In this document: positions 16,046 through 24,845 of the stretch, piece by piece
Position numbering within the stretch: the first letter of the stretch is position 1
Layout: each line of letters opens with the position of its first letter
Source of the DNA: Defluviitaleaceae bacterium
Lineage (GTDB): Bacteria > Bacillota > Clostridia > Lachnospirales > WQUN01
DNA length: 32,487 bases
Assembly: GCA_009785605.1 (NCBI GenBank)
Contig: WQVY01000026.1
Span: 1-32,487 of the forward strand
Direction: 5' to 3'
Notes under the pieces: model-generated
Database searches by the model: none
The model's input: the letters and a program-made list of their open reading frames with translations, nothing else
Told to the model about the DNA's origin: nothing
Made by a program: the position numbers and the translations under genes

Positions 16046-19000
16046 TTATCCAAGAATAGTAATCACGTCATCCTCGCCAATTGTCAGGTAATCCAGCACA
16101 CCTAAGTTTTGAATAATCAGGCCTTCGGCGCGGAAGGTTCCTGGGCTTACCACACGGGCATAGTAGTAATACGTACGTACCCTGTCAAAGCGGCCATTAA
16201 AATCGTAAAAGATAACGCGCTGCCCTTCGGCGGTTACATGGCGCCACTGCCCCGGTGTGCCGTCATTGCTACCAAACCGTGCAGAGGCAGGTACATGCAC
16301 AAGCCCAGCAGGCAAGAAGTCTGTAATCTTGTACGAGCCGGTAAGCGCTCTTCTAGAGTAGTCTATGGTTATCTGCACACGCACCAGGTCACCCTGGTCG
16401 AATGTAGTGCGGGCAGTGTTTTCTCCAGCGCGGAAGAAGCTGCGTGTTACTGTAATATCTGCGTCCACAATCTCGACTTCGGCCAGCGGCACACGGTGGA
16501 TAGATACCGCACCCACATCCCCTACTACATTGGTAAGATTAAACTCGTGCAAGTTTTGTGCGGGGATTCTTAGGGTAAAGCTCTGCCCCAGTGACAGGTC
16601 ACGGGTTACTTCCTCGCCAAATAAGGTATATGTGATGCTTGCAGGCTGGTCGTTTACATGCTGGATTTCGTGGGTAATAAATGAAAGCTGTTGGATGTTT
16701 ACCAGCAAGTTGTTTGTATGGTGTAGTAGTGTGTACTGGTGCAAGCCTATGCGCTCCGGCATGTTGAGCTGCGCGGCCAACAACGCGACTATAGAAGTAG
16801 CTTCTAGTATGTCTGAACGTGTTGTACCTACATATACACGGTAATATGGCGAAATTTGTTGGATATACGGCAAAATGCGGCTGCTGTATAGGGTCTGGGC
16901 CATATGCATTTCCCCAAGTGCCACAAACCCCAATGCTATATATGCAACATCTTGTACTGGCAGGTCTTCTACCATTGCATAGTTGTGCAAGTCCATGAGT
17001 ACAGGCTCGTGCAGCATTGCAAGGCCATATAGTGCACGTGTCCTGTTTTCGGCGTTATCGCCTTCAAATATATTGTATAGGTAATTGCGCAATGAGTGTA
17101 CGTTTATCTCGTCCATGATAAAGGGCATCAACCTTACCGTAACCGCCAGGTCGCTATCGGCATGCGGTAGCATGGCTATACCGCCGTTTGGCAGCTGGTA
17201 ATCTTGTGGGTTAAAGCTGTCTTCGCCCACATACAAGCTAATATCAGGGAAGTACTGCCGTATAAGCCTGTTGGCCTCGCGCCGCATGACAAGGCCCTCT
17301 ATACGTGCGCCGCGCACCCAGCGCATACCCATCAAATCCCACAAAAACTGGCTGCGCCCGCGGTCTGTAAAAGTTATGCGTGTTAGCCCATCCCTACCGG
17401 CTTCGAAAGTCGTATTTTGGGTTACGTCATATACTTCTGCAACATCCATCATCCGGTGAGAGTCTATAACTTGGAAATTGTGCCGCACGGCATCACTTAG
17501 CCCACCTTGGGTTATAGCACGGATAATAATAGAATGTGCGCCTTCCTCTACCATTTCCCACAGCGGGATATTCACACGCTCAAAAGCAGTACCTTCGGCT
17601 GTGATAACAATATCAGGCGCGGCGTAATCCCATACCTCGAAAGTCACACTTTCGCCGGCAGCTAGTGATGTACCAAAGGCATTTACGCCTAATGTAGGCT
17701 CGTCGCCCACAAGAAACACATTATTAATGGAATAATGCACAAACATGGGGTTGGTAACTCTAATATTGGATACATCATTGCCCGCGTATAAATCGTCGGA
17801 TATACCAGAAACGGTTAACCTCCAAGACGTTATATTATCTGGCAAGCGGAAACTAAACGTAGCCACCCCTTGTGCGTTGGTCCTAATTGCAGCGAATATT
17901 GCAGTGTCTTCGAAAATTTCACGGATATGAGTTTCGCCCCCTGCGCCGTATCTCATGGCACTTGGCTCTCCAGCCTCGGCTTCTTCGGCAGCAAAAAAGG
18001 CATCATCCGAGTCCATCTGCATATCCCTAGCGCCACCCCAGCCCCCAGTCAAGGGTAGTACCATATCGTCATGTCCGTCGCTGGCAAAGGTTGCGTGTGT
18101 TGCTATATTGTGCTGCACCCCTGACGGTATATTCCTGTACAAGTTGAACAAAGTCTCTACCGCATAATCCCGTAGTGCAAACAATGCCTCGTCTACAGCT
18201 GCGATGTTTATATATGCCTGTTTTGGGTTGCCGCTTGTATCTGTGGCTCTAATGGTTATGGTTGCGGTACCGCTTGGGGTATATACATCTTGGTCTGCTG
18301 TGATATCCAGCACCAGTTCGCGGCTGTTGCTGTTAAAGCGCAGGGTTTCGCGCATCCCCCAACCAGAGTGGTAGGTGTGGCCGTTGAAATGCACAGCATA
18401 TACAGTCGCATTTGGCAGATGTTCGTCATCAAAGGTAAATGTTAATGGGTTAACGCCCACACGGTACTCTAGTATGCCGCCGCTTGCTATAACAAATAAG
18501 AAGTTGCCGCGGTCCAACACTTCTGTACCGCTCATTACTGTCAGGGTTACTTCTTCGCCAATATCATAGCCTTCGCCCCACGGCCTGCCACCTTCTAAAA
18601 ACGGCTCGCCGCTTTCGGCATTCATGAAAAAGTTCCACCAATCACGCCCTATAAATACTTCGTGCGATATCCTGCGGCCATTGCCGTCGGTTGTAGACAT
18701 ACGTGCTATATAGCTCTCACCATCGCGGTTGGGGACAGTAAAATCCCGCGTGGCTTCGCCGTTTGCGCCTGTTGTAAGGTTAAAGCGCTGGATAACTTCT
18801 TCGCGGCGGTCATGACGGTACCTGGGGACTACTACGCGCTCTATAAAACAATAGCGCTCGCCAATGCGTACAGGCACCCAATATACACGCACTATTTCCA
18901 CCGGCAATGACTGTCCAGCAACAGGCCTGTCAAGGAAATCACCGCTATGCTCTGCCGTGCCGTCGTTTAACCTGTCTAGGGTAATTGTGTGTACGTTTAC

Positions 19001-21199
19001 AGATATATTGGCATCTTCGCCGGTACGTGATGCTCGCACTTGTACGTCTATATCGTTTACAAACACTTGTACGCTTGCAGAGCGGTGTGTCCAGCCTATT
19101 TCTGGCAGCGTGGCTTCTGCGTTAAAGAACAAGCTTGTTTGCCCTTGCGCGTTGGCATCGGGGTTAATTTGCGCTATGGTTACTTCCATCTCACCGTCAA
19201 TGTCTGTTGTGCCATTCCGCGCCCATATATCATGGCGCAATTGCCAGCCCCACAGGCTGTATGATACATCCAACTCTGGCACGGGCGTACCTTCGAAAAA
19301 TTCCGTCCTGGCCGTAAATGTGACGGACTCGCCAACAAAAGCCGCACGCCTGTCTGCAGAGACTATCATCTGGTATGGCGGCTTAACAAAATCCTGCACC
19401 TCAAAAAATACAGAGCCCAGCACAATATCACCATGGTATATCGTAAGCCAATATGACCCAGGGTCAAGGTTGGGTAAAGCTATTTCTCCTGTATATGCCC
19501 CGCCACGTACATTAAAGGTCTGCCGATGCAGTGTATCACGTGCGTTGGACCACCCAAACCCCCAGCCCTGGGTTAATACAGCGGTTATATAGTTTATTTC
19601 TTCATTGCGTTCGCGGTTTTGCGCAAAGCCCCAAAAATGCAAGCTGTCGCTACGTTGGAACAAAGTCCTATCTAGTTGCAATGCAGTCCAGTATGCGTCG
19701 CTTGGTTGTGGGGAGCCCCACCAGCCACCCCACGGGTGATGAAGCCCTGTATACCTTGCATAGAAGATAATACAGCGCTTCCCGTCTGGGGCCGTGACAA
19801 TTAGCATGTCATTAGCATCTGACATGCCACCGCTAAGCGTCACAATCCCGTTTGCGTCTGTTTCACCAGAGCGCTGCGTGTCATGTACTTGTGCGCCGGT
19901 GACGGGCTGCCCTGTGGTCATGTCGTTTACCCATATGAGTGTTGTGTCTTGGTCGGCAAATATTTGCACGGCTAGGTCGGTCACTTGCAATATCATCTGG
20001 TCGCTTATTTCGTTGTTTATGGAGGCATTGATTATATAAAACCCAGGTGGCAACGCATCCGGTAGATGGAAGGTTTCAAACCAGCTCCAGCTGTCTTGGG
20101 TTTGTGACTCGGTTATCACCATATCAGCTATCCGCGTCAAGCGAGATACGTCTACAAAGCTTTCGCGCCATGCAAACCATGTCCACCTGGGTACGGCCAG
20201 TAGGTCATGTACCGCATCTACTGCTTGTTCGTTGTCACTAAAACGGTAGACATCAATGTTAACAACGGGGCGTGTGCCGCCCCACTGGTAGTTTACCCTA
20301 AAGTTGATATGCGGCGGCTCAAAGGACGGATACTCTGTATAAACAGAAGCAAAATGAACAGAGTCTGTATGTTGGTTTTGCCGCTGCGGGTCATCATCGG
20401 CTGTCTCGAAAGAAAATACAAAGTCCTCGTTAATTATCTCGTTTGTGCCAGGCAAACCTATACCGGCAGTGATAGTAACAGTATAAAGTTGCCCCTGCTG
20501 TAGAGGGTTTGTGGGCATAAATACTGTTAGTGCCCCACGCTGAATAAACCGCCCTTCTACTGCGGGGTATATGCTAAAGTGCTCGCGTATGTCTGTATGA
20601 CCTCTGGAAGAAAAATTAATTTCGATACCGGTATTGACAGGCACATTAACGGACTCGTGCCTAGGCAGTGTAGATGTTATTTGAAACTGCGCCGCGGTTT
20701 GGATTGCCCAGGTTATGTCCTCTGCACCGTCTTGCAGTAGCCGGAAGATATACAGCCTGTTATGGCCAAGGGCAGAAACGGGCTCAACCAGGAAATTACC
20801 GTCATCTATATGTGTCACGACCGGTAACGGTTGGCCGTCTATTGAAATTGCTGGGGTATAGCCGGCGGGTGCACCATACGGGATGGTTAGCACAAACGCG
20901 CTTGACACATCTACCCCCGCCGCACCAAAAACCTCCGGCACAAGGGTGTACCCTTCTTTGGGTATTTCAAATATGTCATGCCATGCCAGCGGCATAACAA
21001 CGGGCATGTTGGCCCGTGAGTCTGCCGCACCCTCTATATACAGGGGCATTTGTGTCATGTCCAGTACAGGTGTTTCTGGAGGTGATTCAGCTTCGTATTC
21101 ACCCTCTTGCGTTCTGCTGCACGCCGCCATAAGTAGGGCTAGTGCTGTTGTTAGCAGAATTATCATGAGTAGTCTCAGGCTCAGGTTTCGGATTTTCAT
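16046..21199 (-). CDS. Alpha-2-macroglobulin-like lipoprotein without a thioester
   Basis: This 1717-residue protein begins with a lipoprotein signal peptide (MKIRNLSLRLL..., cleavage before C27 in LMAAC). The architecture fits bacterial alpha-2-macroglobulins: an Ig-like domain near 180-270, several macroglobulin-like beta domains, then the A2M core (AAVDEALFALRDYAVETLFNLYR, then TNAQGVATFSFRLPDNITSWRL) and an alpha-helical terpenoid-cyclase-like region (about 1270-1500). Only three cysteines are present (C27, KRCIIF, RYCFIE), so the CxEQ thioester is absent. It therefore may trap proteases without covalent bonding or serve in envelope homeostasis. The ATG at 21199 has GGAG at suitable spacing; the ATG at 21208 is too close to it. 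It is followed by its own terminator, so it is probably a single-gene unit. Confidence 0.85.
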   Translation of the reverse strand: MKIRNLSLRLLMIILLTTALALLMAACSRTQEGEYEAESPPETPVLDMTQMPLYIEGAADSRANMPVVMPLAWHDIFEIPKEGYTLVPEVFGAAGVDVSSAFVLTIPYGAPAGYTPAISIDGQPLPVVTHIDDGNFLVEPVSALGHNRLYIFRLLQDGAEDITWAIQTAAQFQITSTLPRHESVNVPVNTGIEINFSSRGHTDIREHFSIYPAVEGRFIQRGALTVFMPTNPLQQGQLYTVTITAGIGLPGTNEIINEDFVFSFETADDDPQRQNQHTDSVHFASVYTEYPSFEPPHINFRVNYQWGGTRPVVNIDVYRFSDNEQAVDAVHDLLAVPRWTWFAWRESFVDVSRLTRIADMVITESQTQDSWSWFETFHLPDALPPGFYIINASINNEISDQMILQVTDLAVQIFADQDTTLIWVNDMTTGQPVTGAQVHDTQRSGETDANGIVTLSGGMSDANDMLIVTAPDGKRCIIFYARYTGLHHPWGGWWGSPQPSDAYWTALQLDRTLFQRSDSLHFWGFAQNRERNEEINYITAVLTQGWGFGWSNARDTLHRQTFNVRGGAYTGEIALPNLDPGSYWLTIYHGDIVLGSVFFEVQDFVKPPYQMIVSADRRAAFVGESVTFTARTEFFEGTPVPELDVSYSLWGWQLRHDIWARNGTTDIDGEMEVTIAQINPDANAQGQTSLFFNAEATLPEIGWTHRSASVQVFVNDIDVQVRASRTGEDANISVNVHTITLDRLNDGTAEHSGDFLDRPVAGQSLPVEIVRVYWVPVRIGERYCFIERVVVPRYRHDRREEVIQRFNLTTGANGEATRDFTVPNRDGESYIARMSTTDGNGRRISHEVFIGRDWWNFFMNAESGEPFLEGGRPWGEGYDIGEEVTLTVMSGTEVLDRGNFLFVIASGGILEYRVGVNPLTFTFDDEHLPNATVYAVHFNGHTYHSGWGMRETLRFNSNSRELVLDITADQDVYTPSGTATITIRATDTSGNPKQAYINIAAVDEALFALRDYAVETLFNLYRNIPSGVQHNIATHATFASDGHDDMVLPLTGGWGGARDMQMDSDDAFFAAEEAEAGEPSAMRYGAGGETHIREIFEDTAIFAAIRTNAQGVATFSFRLPDNITSWRLTVSGISDDLYAGNDVSNIRVTNPMFVHYSINNVFLVGDEPTLGVNAFGTSLAAGESVTFEVWDYAAPDIVITAEGTAFERVNIPLWEMVEEGAHSIIIRAITQGGLSDAVRHNFQVIDSHRMMDVAEVYDVTQNTTFEAGRDGLTRITFTDRGRSQFLWDLMGMRWVRGARIEGLVMRREANRLIRQYFPDISLYVGEDSFNPQDYQLPNGGIAMLPHADSDLAVTVRLMPFIMDEINVHSLRNYLYNIFEGDNAENRTRALYGLAMLHEPVLMDLHNYAMVEDLPVQDVAYIALGFVALGEMHMAQTLYSSRILPYIQQISPYYRVYVGTTRSDILEATSIVALLAAQLNMPERIGLHQYTLLHHTNNLLVNIQQLSFITHEIQHVNDQPASITYTLFGEEVTRDLSLGQSFTLRIPAQNLHEFNLTNVVGDVGAVSIHRVPLAEVEIVDADITVTRSFFRAGENTARTTFDQGDLVRVQITIDYSRRALTGSYKITDFLPAGLVHVPASARFGSNDGTPGQWRHVTAEGQRVIFYDFNGRFDRVRTYYYYARVVSPGTFRAEGLIIQNLGVLDYLTIGEDDVITILG

Positions 21200-21291
21200 T
21201 AAAATCATTCTCCTTCACATTTGCATGTATTGCGAGTTTTTGCTATTTATTATGCATAACGTGGGAAAATGTATAAGGTTCCGCCATGTGC

Positions 21292-21954
21292 TTACAAATT
21301 TTCATTAAAAATGTGCGTAATAAACTCCGTCGCACCTTGTATAAAGTTCATTTCACCTTCATATGTTCTTATCTTATTTGACGATATGTCTTGACGTTCT
21401 TTACCCTTATACCATGAGTTTAATATGATATCTTTCTGTTTATCAATTTCTGTGGAACTAAGTATATTAGGCACATCAATGCTTTGTGACTTTGAAAGAT
21501 GACGCCAAAATTCATTTCTTCCTTCGTAAGTCAGAGCCAACTCGATATCCAATTTATTGCATTCTTGATGGTGTGTATTGCCATAGTTGACCTCTTTTAA
21601 TTCATGAGCATATTTTAATTTGAATGGGTTCCATACATGTATGGTGTTGTGCAAGTCACCCAATATATGACAGCAGTAACCCAAGATAAAATCATGGTGC
21701 TCATTATATTTATTCTTGTTTAGAAATGCGATTATATTTTTTTGCCATCCATCGTAGTCTGTTATCATCCCCCATACTTCGTCACCGGTAATCAAATGGG
21801 ACGCTTTTTTATACTCCGATACATAATTTGCTCTTTGATGTACAGCATCAGGGGCTATGCTACCTAAATAGAACTGTGGCAAGCTTTTGATATGACTGGC
21901 AAATATTTTAGATATATTTTCGGAAATAATTAGGTGCGTCATTGTAAATGCCAT
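21292..21954 (-). CDS. Zinc-dependent phospholipase C-like protein
   Basis: This 220-residue protein resembles the Zn_dep_PLPC family. It has an N-terminal THLIISENISKIF, then FYLGSIAPDAVHQR (D36, H39) and FILGYCCHILGDLHNT (H96, D100, H102), which together supply the expected metal ligands. There is no signal peptide, whereas secreted phospholipases C have one, so the substrate is open. The gene is clearly more AT-rich than the rRNA methyltransferase gene 41 bases upstream, suggesting a separate origin. The ATG at 21954 follows GAGGAAGG closely; an ATG at 21942 is an alternative. Confidence 0.6.
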   Translation of the reverse strand: MAFTMTHLIISENISKIFASHIKSLPQFYLGSIAPDAVHQRANYVSEYKKASHLITGDEVWGMITDYDGWQKNIIAFLNKNKYNEHHDFILGYCCHILGDLHNTIHVWNPFKLKYAHELKEVNYGNTHHQECNKLDIELALTYEGRNEFWRHLSKSQSIDVPNILSSTEIDKQKDIILNSWYKGKERQDISSNKIRTYEGEMNFIQGATEFITHIFNENL

Positions 21955-21995
21955 GTACCTTCCTCGCCTTCGTATAATCTTGGTTCTTTTATATC

Positions 21996-22829
21996 CTAAG
22001 TCGCTTTAGCCTCAAGCATGTATAAGATTTCATTACCTACATATTTGTGCCCAAGTAGCATAAACTTGCCCAACTCGCCGCTGGCCATTGCTTTCTCGAA
22101 AGCGGCTGTATAATGCTTAGACATGCCTTTCTCGCGGCCGCCCAGGCTTTTTAGGGGGTAGGTTATCAACAGGTAGCGGGTATTTAGCTCGCGGGCTAGT
22201 TTGTAGCCGCTGCCGGGCGCTTGGGCTTCCAGTACAGGGATGAGCTTACACATAAGTGCTATATCGGCTTGTGCATTTGGGGTATAAACAGCTAGGTCTT
22301 CACACAGGGCCAAGGACGGCAAGCCCAAACACACACAAAAACGGTTAATCAAAATTGCTACCCGCGTGTCTATATCGTATGCGTGGTAGGACTTTAGATT
22401 AACCGCTGTAGTTGGGCATAATTGCAAGTCGTTTGCCGCAGCCAGCAAATATGGGATCGAAAACGGGTTATAACCGCAGCCTATGTCTAGGATAGATTCC
22501 ACAGGGTCTGTGTGGGATAGGATAAACTCATAAAACTGCGCATAGTAGGGCAAGCGCTCCTTGGTAGACGCGTGCAGGGATAATAATGATGTGGCAGTAT
22601 CTAATATGAGCGAGGTATTAGAATTGTCGCGCTCTAGGCATTGCTCTAGCATGGTTATTGCTGCAGCCGCTTTTTTGTGGGCGTTGTCTTGGGTATAGGC
22701 CCCGTACAACTGGTGTAGTTTTGACTTTACGGCTTTTGTGCAGTCTGCGCTTTTTTTATGGCCTTTTTCTGTTTCCAACTGTAGCCGCGCTATTAGCGGC
22801 TGGTGTACTGAGGCGTATTTTTTTGTCAC
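21996..22829 (-). CDS. Arm/Rmt-family 16S rRNA (guanine-1405-N7)-methyltransferase homologue
   Basis: This 277-residue protein carries the signature of the FmrO/Arm/Rmt family, whose members methylate N7 of G1405 in 16S rRNA helix 44 and block 4,6-disubstituted deoxystreptamine aminoglycosides. It has LSLHASTKERL (about 83-93), the SAM-binding LDIGCGYNPF (114-123), YDID (151-154), CKLIPVLEAQ (194-203), and YPLKSLGGREKGM with Y240. The N-terminal helical domain (1-105) has the family pattern of KLHQLYGAY. The GTG start overlaps the stop of the TGT-like gene by four bases and has GGAG eight bases upstream. It is the third gene of the rsmI operon. Catalysis on G1405 in this organism is inference from family motifs. 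Confidence 0.85.
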   Translation of the reverse strand: MTKKYASVHQPLIARLQLETEKGHKKSADCTKAVKSKLHQLYGAYTQDNAHKKAAAAITMLEQCLERDNSNTSLILDTATSLLSLHASTKERLPYYAQFYEFILSHTDPVESILDIGCGYNPFSIPYLLAAANDLQLCPTTAVNLKSYHAYDIDTRVAILINRFCVCLGLPSLALCEDLAVYTPNAQADIALMCKLIPVLEAQAPGSGYKLARELNTRYLLITYPLKSLGGREKGMSKHYTAAFEKAMASGELGKFMLLGHKYVGNEILYMLEAKAT

Positions 22830-23896
22830 GATAGTATCTCCATTAGCATTGTATAAAACCGCAAATTGTGAATTGTCGCGAGTCTACTCCCAAGCCCGTC
22901 GCCTATGCTTAGCAGGTGCCTTATATACGCGCGGGAATAATTAACGCATGCATAGCAGTCACATAGTGCAGAAATAGGGCGCGGGTCACGCCGGTAGATA
23001 TCATCCAGGGGGTAGATATATTGGTAAAAATCGCGGGTCAGGCCTAGATCTATGTTTGCAGGTGCTTCAAATTCTTCATTAAATACGTATAGCCGGTTGT
23101 GACGGGCCTCGCGGGTTGGGATAACACAGTCAAACAGGTTAAAGCCCATTTTTACACAGGCAACAATATTTTCTGGCTTGCCTACGCCCATTGCGTATTT
23201 TACCATGCTGCTTGGGATAAGCTCTGCTGTGTATGCCAGTATTTCTTCTGTCAGGTGCCCGTTTTCGTCTAGTGGCCAACCGCCAAAGCCAAACCCTGCG
23301 TAGCCCATTTCCAATAACGCTGCGGCGCATTGCTTGCGAAGTGCCTTGTCATTGCCGCCTTGTACAATGCCAAAAAGTAATGGTTTGTGCTTAGTACCGG
23401 CATGTTGCATAAATGTATCCATACACCGCTTGCCCCATTTGATGGTCACATCCACGGCTTTGGCTTGTATCTCATATGGGTCGCTTGGGTGGGTGCAGTA
23501 GTCCAGCGCCATCAAAACATCCGAGCCGTATGACAATTGGGACTGTATGCATTTTTCTGGGGAAAGCGTGGTTTTTTTACCGTCGCGTCTAAATATGATT
23601 TCGTTTGGGCGGATTTCACCAAGCGCGGCGTTTTCCCGTATCAGTGAAAATACTTGAAACCCGCCAGAGTCTGTGATTATGGGCCGTTCCCACCCTGCAA
23701 AGCGGTGAAGCCCCCCAAGGCTTTTTATTGTAGCGGCACCGGGCTTTGTCATGAGATGATATGCATTCATGACAAGCCCCTGCACTCCGCAATTTACAAG
23801 GTCAGCGCTGTCAACAGTACGCACAACACCTCTTGTAGCGTCTGGGAAGAAGGCAGGCAAGGGTACGTTGCCACGTGACAAGGAAAGGTTGGTCAT
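22826..23896 (-). CDS. TGT-like tRNA-guanine transglycosylase, divergent substrate pocket
   Basis: This 356-residue protein is a homologue of tRNA-guanine transglycosylase, which exchanges G34 for preQ1 or queuine. Conserved parts include ITDSGGFQVFSL (general base D76), MALDYC, FGIVQGG, FDCVIPTR (nucleophile D256), and a CxCxxC zinc site (C312, C314, C317) with H327. The motif that normally reads GGLAVGE or GGLSVGE, which contacts the incoming base, is GGWPLDENGHL here, and the segment after FQVFSL is shorter than usual. The base specificity may differ. The ATG at 23896 has GGAG seven bases upstream, better than the ATG at 23908. It lies 26 bases after rsmI and overlaps the Arm-like gene. 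Confidence 0.8.
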   Translation of the reverse strand: MTNLSLSRGNVPLPAFFPDATRGVVRTVDSADLVNCGVQGLVMNAYHLMTKPGAATIKSLGGLHRFAGWERPIITDSGGFQVFSLIRENAALGEIRPNEIIFRRDGKKTTLSPEKCIQSQLSYGSDVLMALDYCTHPSDPYEIQAKAVDVTIKWGKRCMDTFMQHAGTKHKPLLFGIVQGGNDKALRKQCAAALLEMGYAGFGFGGWPLDENGHLTEEILAYTAELIPSSMVKYAMGVGKPENIVACVKMGFNLFDCVIPTREARHNRLYVFNEEFEAPANIDLGLTRDFYQYIYPLDDIYRRDPRPISALCDCYACVNYSRAYIRHLLSIGDGLGSRLATIHNLRFYTMLMEILS

Positions 23897-23922
23897 TTGT
23901 TTCTCCATTCTAAGGCTTGTTC

Positions 23923-24822
23923 TTATTCATGCCACAGCTCTTTTAGCCGTAGCGTTGCGGCATATATGGCTTTTTTGCCGCCCGGTATGCGCAAGTTTTT
24001 TTGGGTTTCGTGAAGCATGTTTGCGGCATCTTTTAAACTACAGTTGTTGTTTATCATAATGTCAACCAGTTGCGCTTCCAATGATATTGTGGGTGCGGTA
24101 TTTTCGGGCTTTGCTATTACCGGAAGCAAAGCTATGCCTGTATACTCGCCCTTTTTTGCGCTTGGGTTTTGCGATAATTCTGCCAAGACTTGTGCCGGCG
24201 TACCACGGTATGTCCGTTCGAATTTCTTGGTCAAGTCGTTGCAAAGGCATATGCTTGACGTGGGGTAAGACGCTTCCAACAGGCCAAGTGTCTTGTGAAT
24301 GCGCAGCGGTGACTCGTAAAACACAGCCGGGATGCTGGTGTTTTTGTTAACGCCCGTGATATCCCCACTTGCCAACATGTCCCATACTTCTGCTTGCTCT
24401 TTTACTGTGCGCGGCATAAAGCCCAAAAATACAAACCGTGACGCATCAAACCCGGACACAGAAAGCGCCGCGGCTATGGCATTGGCCCCGCACACAGCCA
24501 CAACTGCTATACCACACGCAACAGCCATGCCTACCAGCTTATGCCCAGGGTCAGAAATAGAGGGCGTACCAGCATCAGAAATAAGTGCGATATCCTTCCC
24601 GCCCAAAAGGGCAGACACAAAAAAATCGCCCCGCTTGTCTTCATTAAACTTGTGGCACGAAAATAACGGGGTGCGTATGCCAAAATGGGACAATAACCCC
24701 CGGCTATGGCGGGTGTCTTCTGCTGCAATCATATCAACACCAGATAGTACCTCCACCGCCCGCGGGGTCATGTCTGCCAAGTTGCCTATGGGTGTTGCTA
24801 CTATATACAGTGTGCCGGGCAT
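23923..24822 (-). CDS. rsmI: 16S rRNA (cytidine-1402-2'-O)-methyltransferase
   Basis: RsmI methylates the ribose of C1402 in helix 44 of 16S rRNA at the decoding centre. The 299-residue protein starts with GTLYIVATPIGNLADMTPRAVEVL and continues with AEDTRHSRGLLSHFGI, CHKFNED, and ALISDAGTPSISDPGHKLV, all diagnostic of the family. The tetrapyrrole-methylase fold spans about 1-225 and a small C-terminal domain follows. AAAGGAGG lies eight bases before the ATG. It is the first gene of an operon with the TGT-like and Arm-like genes. Copy 2 of the 104-bp hairpin element begins 52 bases upstream of the ATG. Confidence 0.95.
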   Translation of the reverse strand: MPGTLYIVATPIGNLADMTPRAVEVLSGVDMIAAEDTRHSRGLLSHFGIRTPLFSCHKFNEDKRGDFFVSALLGGKDIALISDAGTPSISDPGHKLVGMAVACGIAVVAVCGANAIAAALSVSGFDASRFVFLGFMPRTVKEQAEVWDMLASGDITGVNKNTSIPAVFYESPLRIHKTLGLLEASYPTSSICLCNDLTKKFERTYRGTPAQVLAELSQNPSAKKGEYTGIALLPVIAKPENTAPTISLEAQLVDIMINNNCSLKDAANMLHETQKNLRIPGGKKAIYAATLRLKELWHE

Positions 24823-24845
24823 GAGTACCTCCTTTGCCGGTATGC

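Noticed and set aside
18864-19592. A 242-codon plus-strand frame inside the alpha-2-macroglobulin-like gene
   Set aside because: It is antisense to a clear long gene, is rich in Ser, Thr and Cys as shadows of this genome are, and lacks a good start context.
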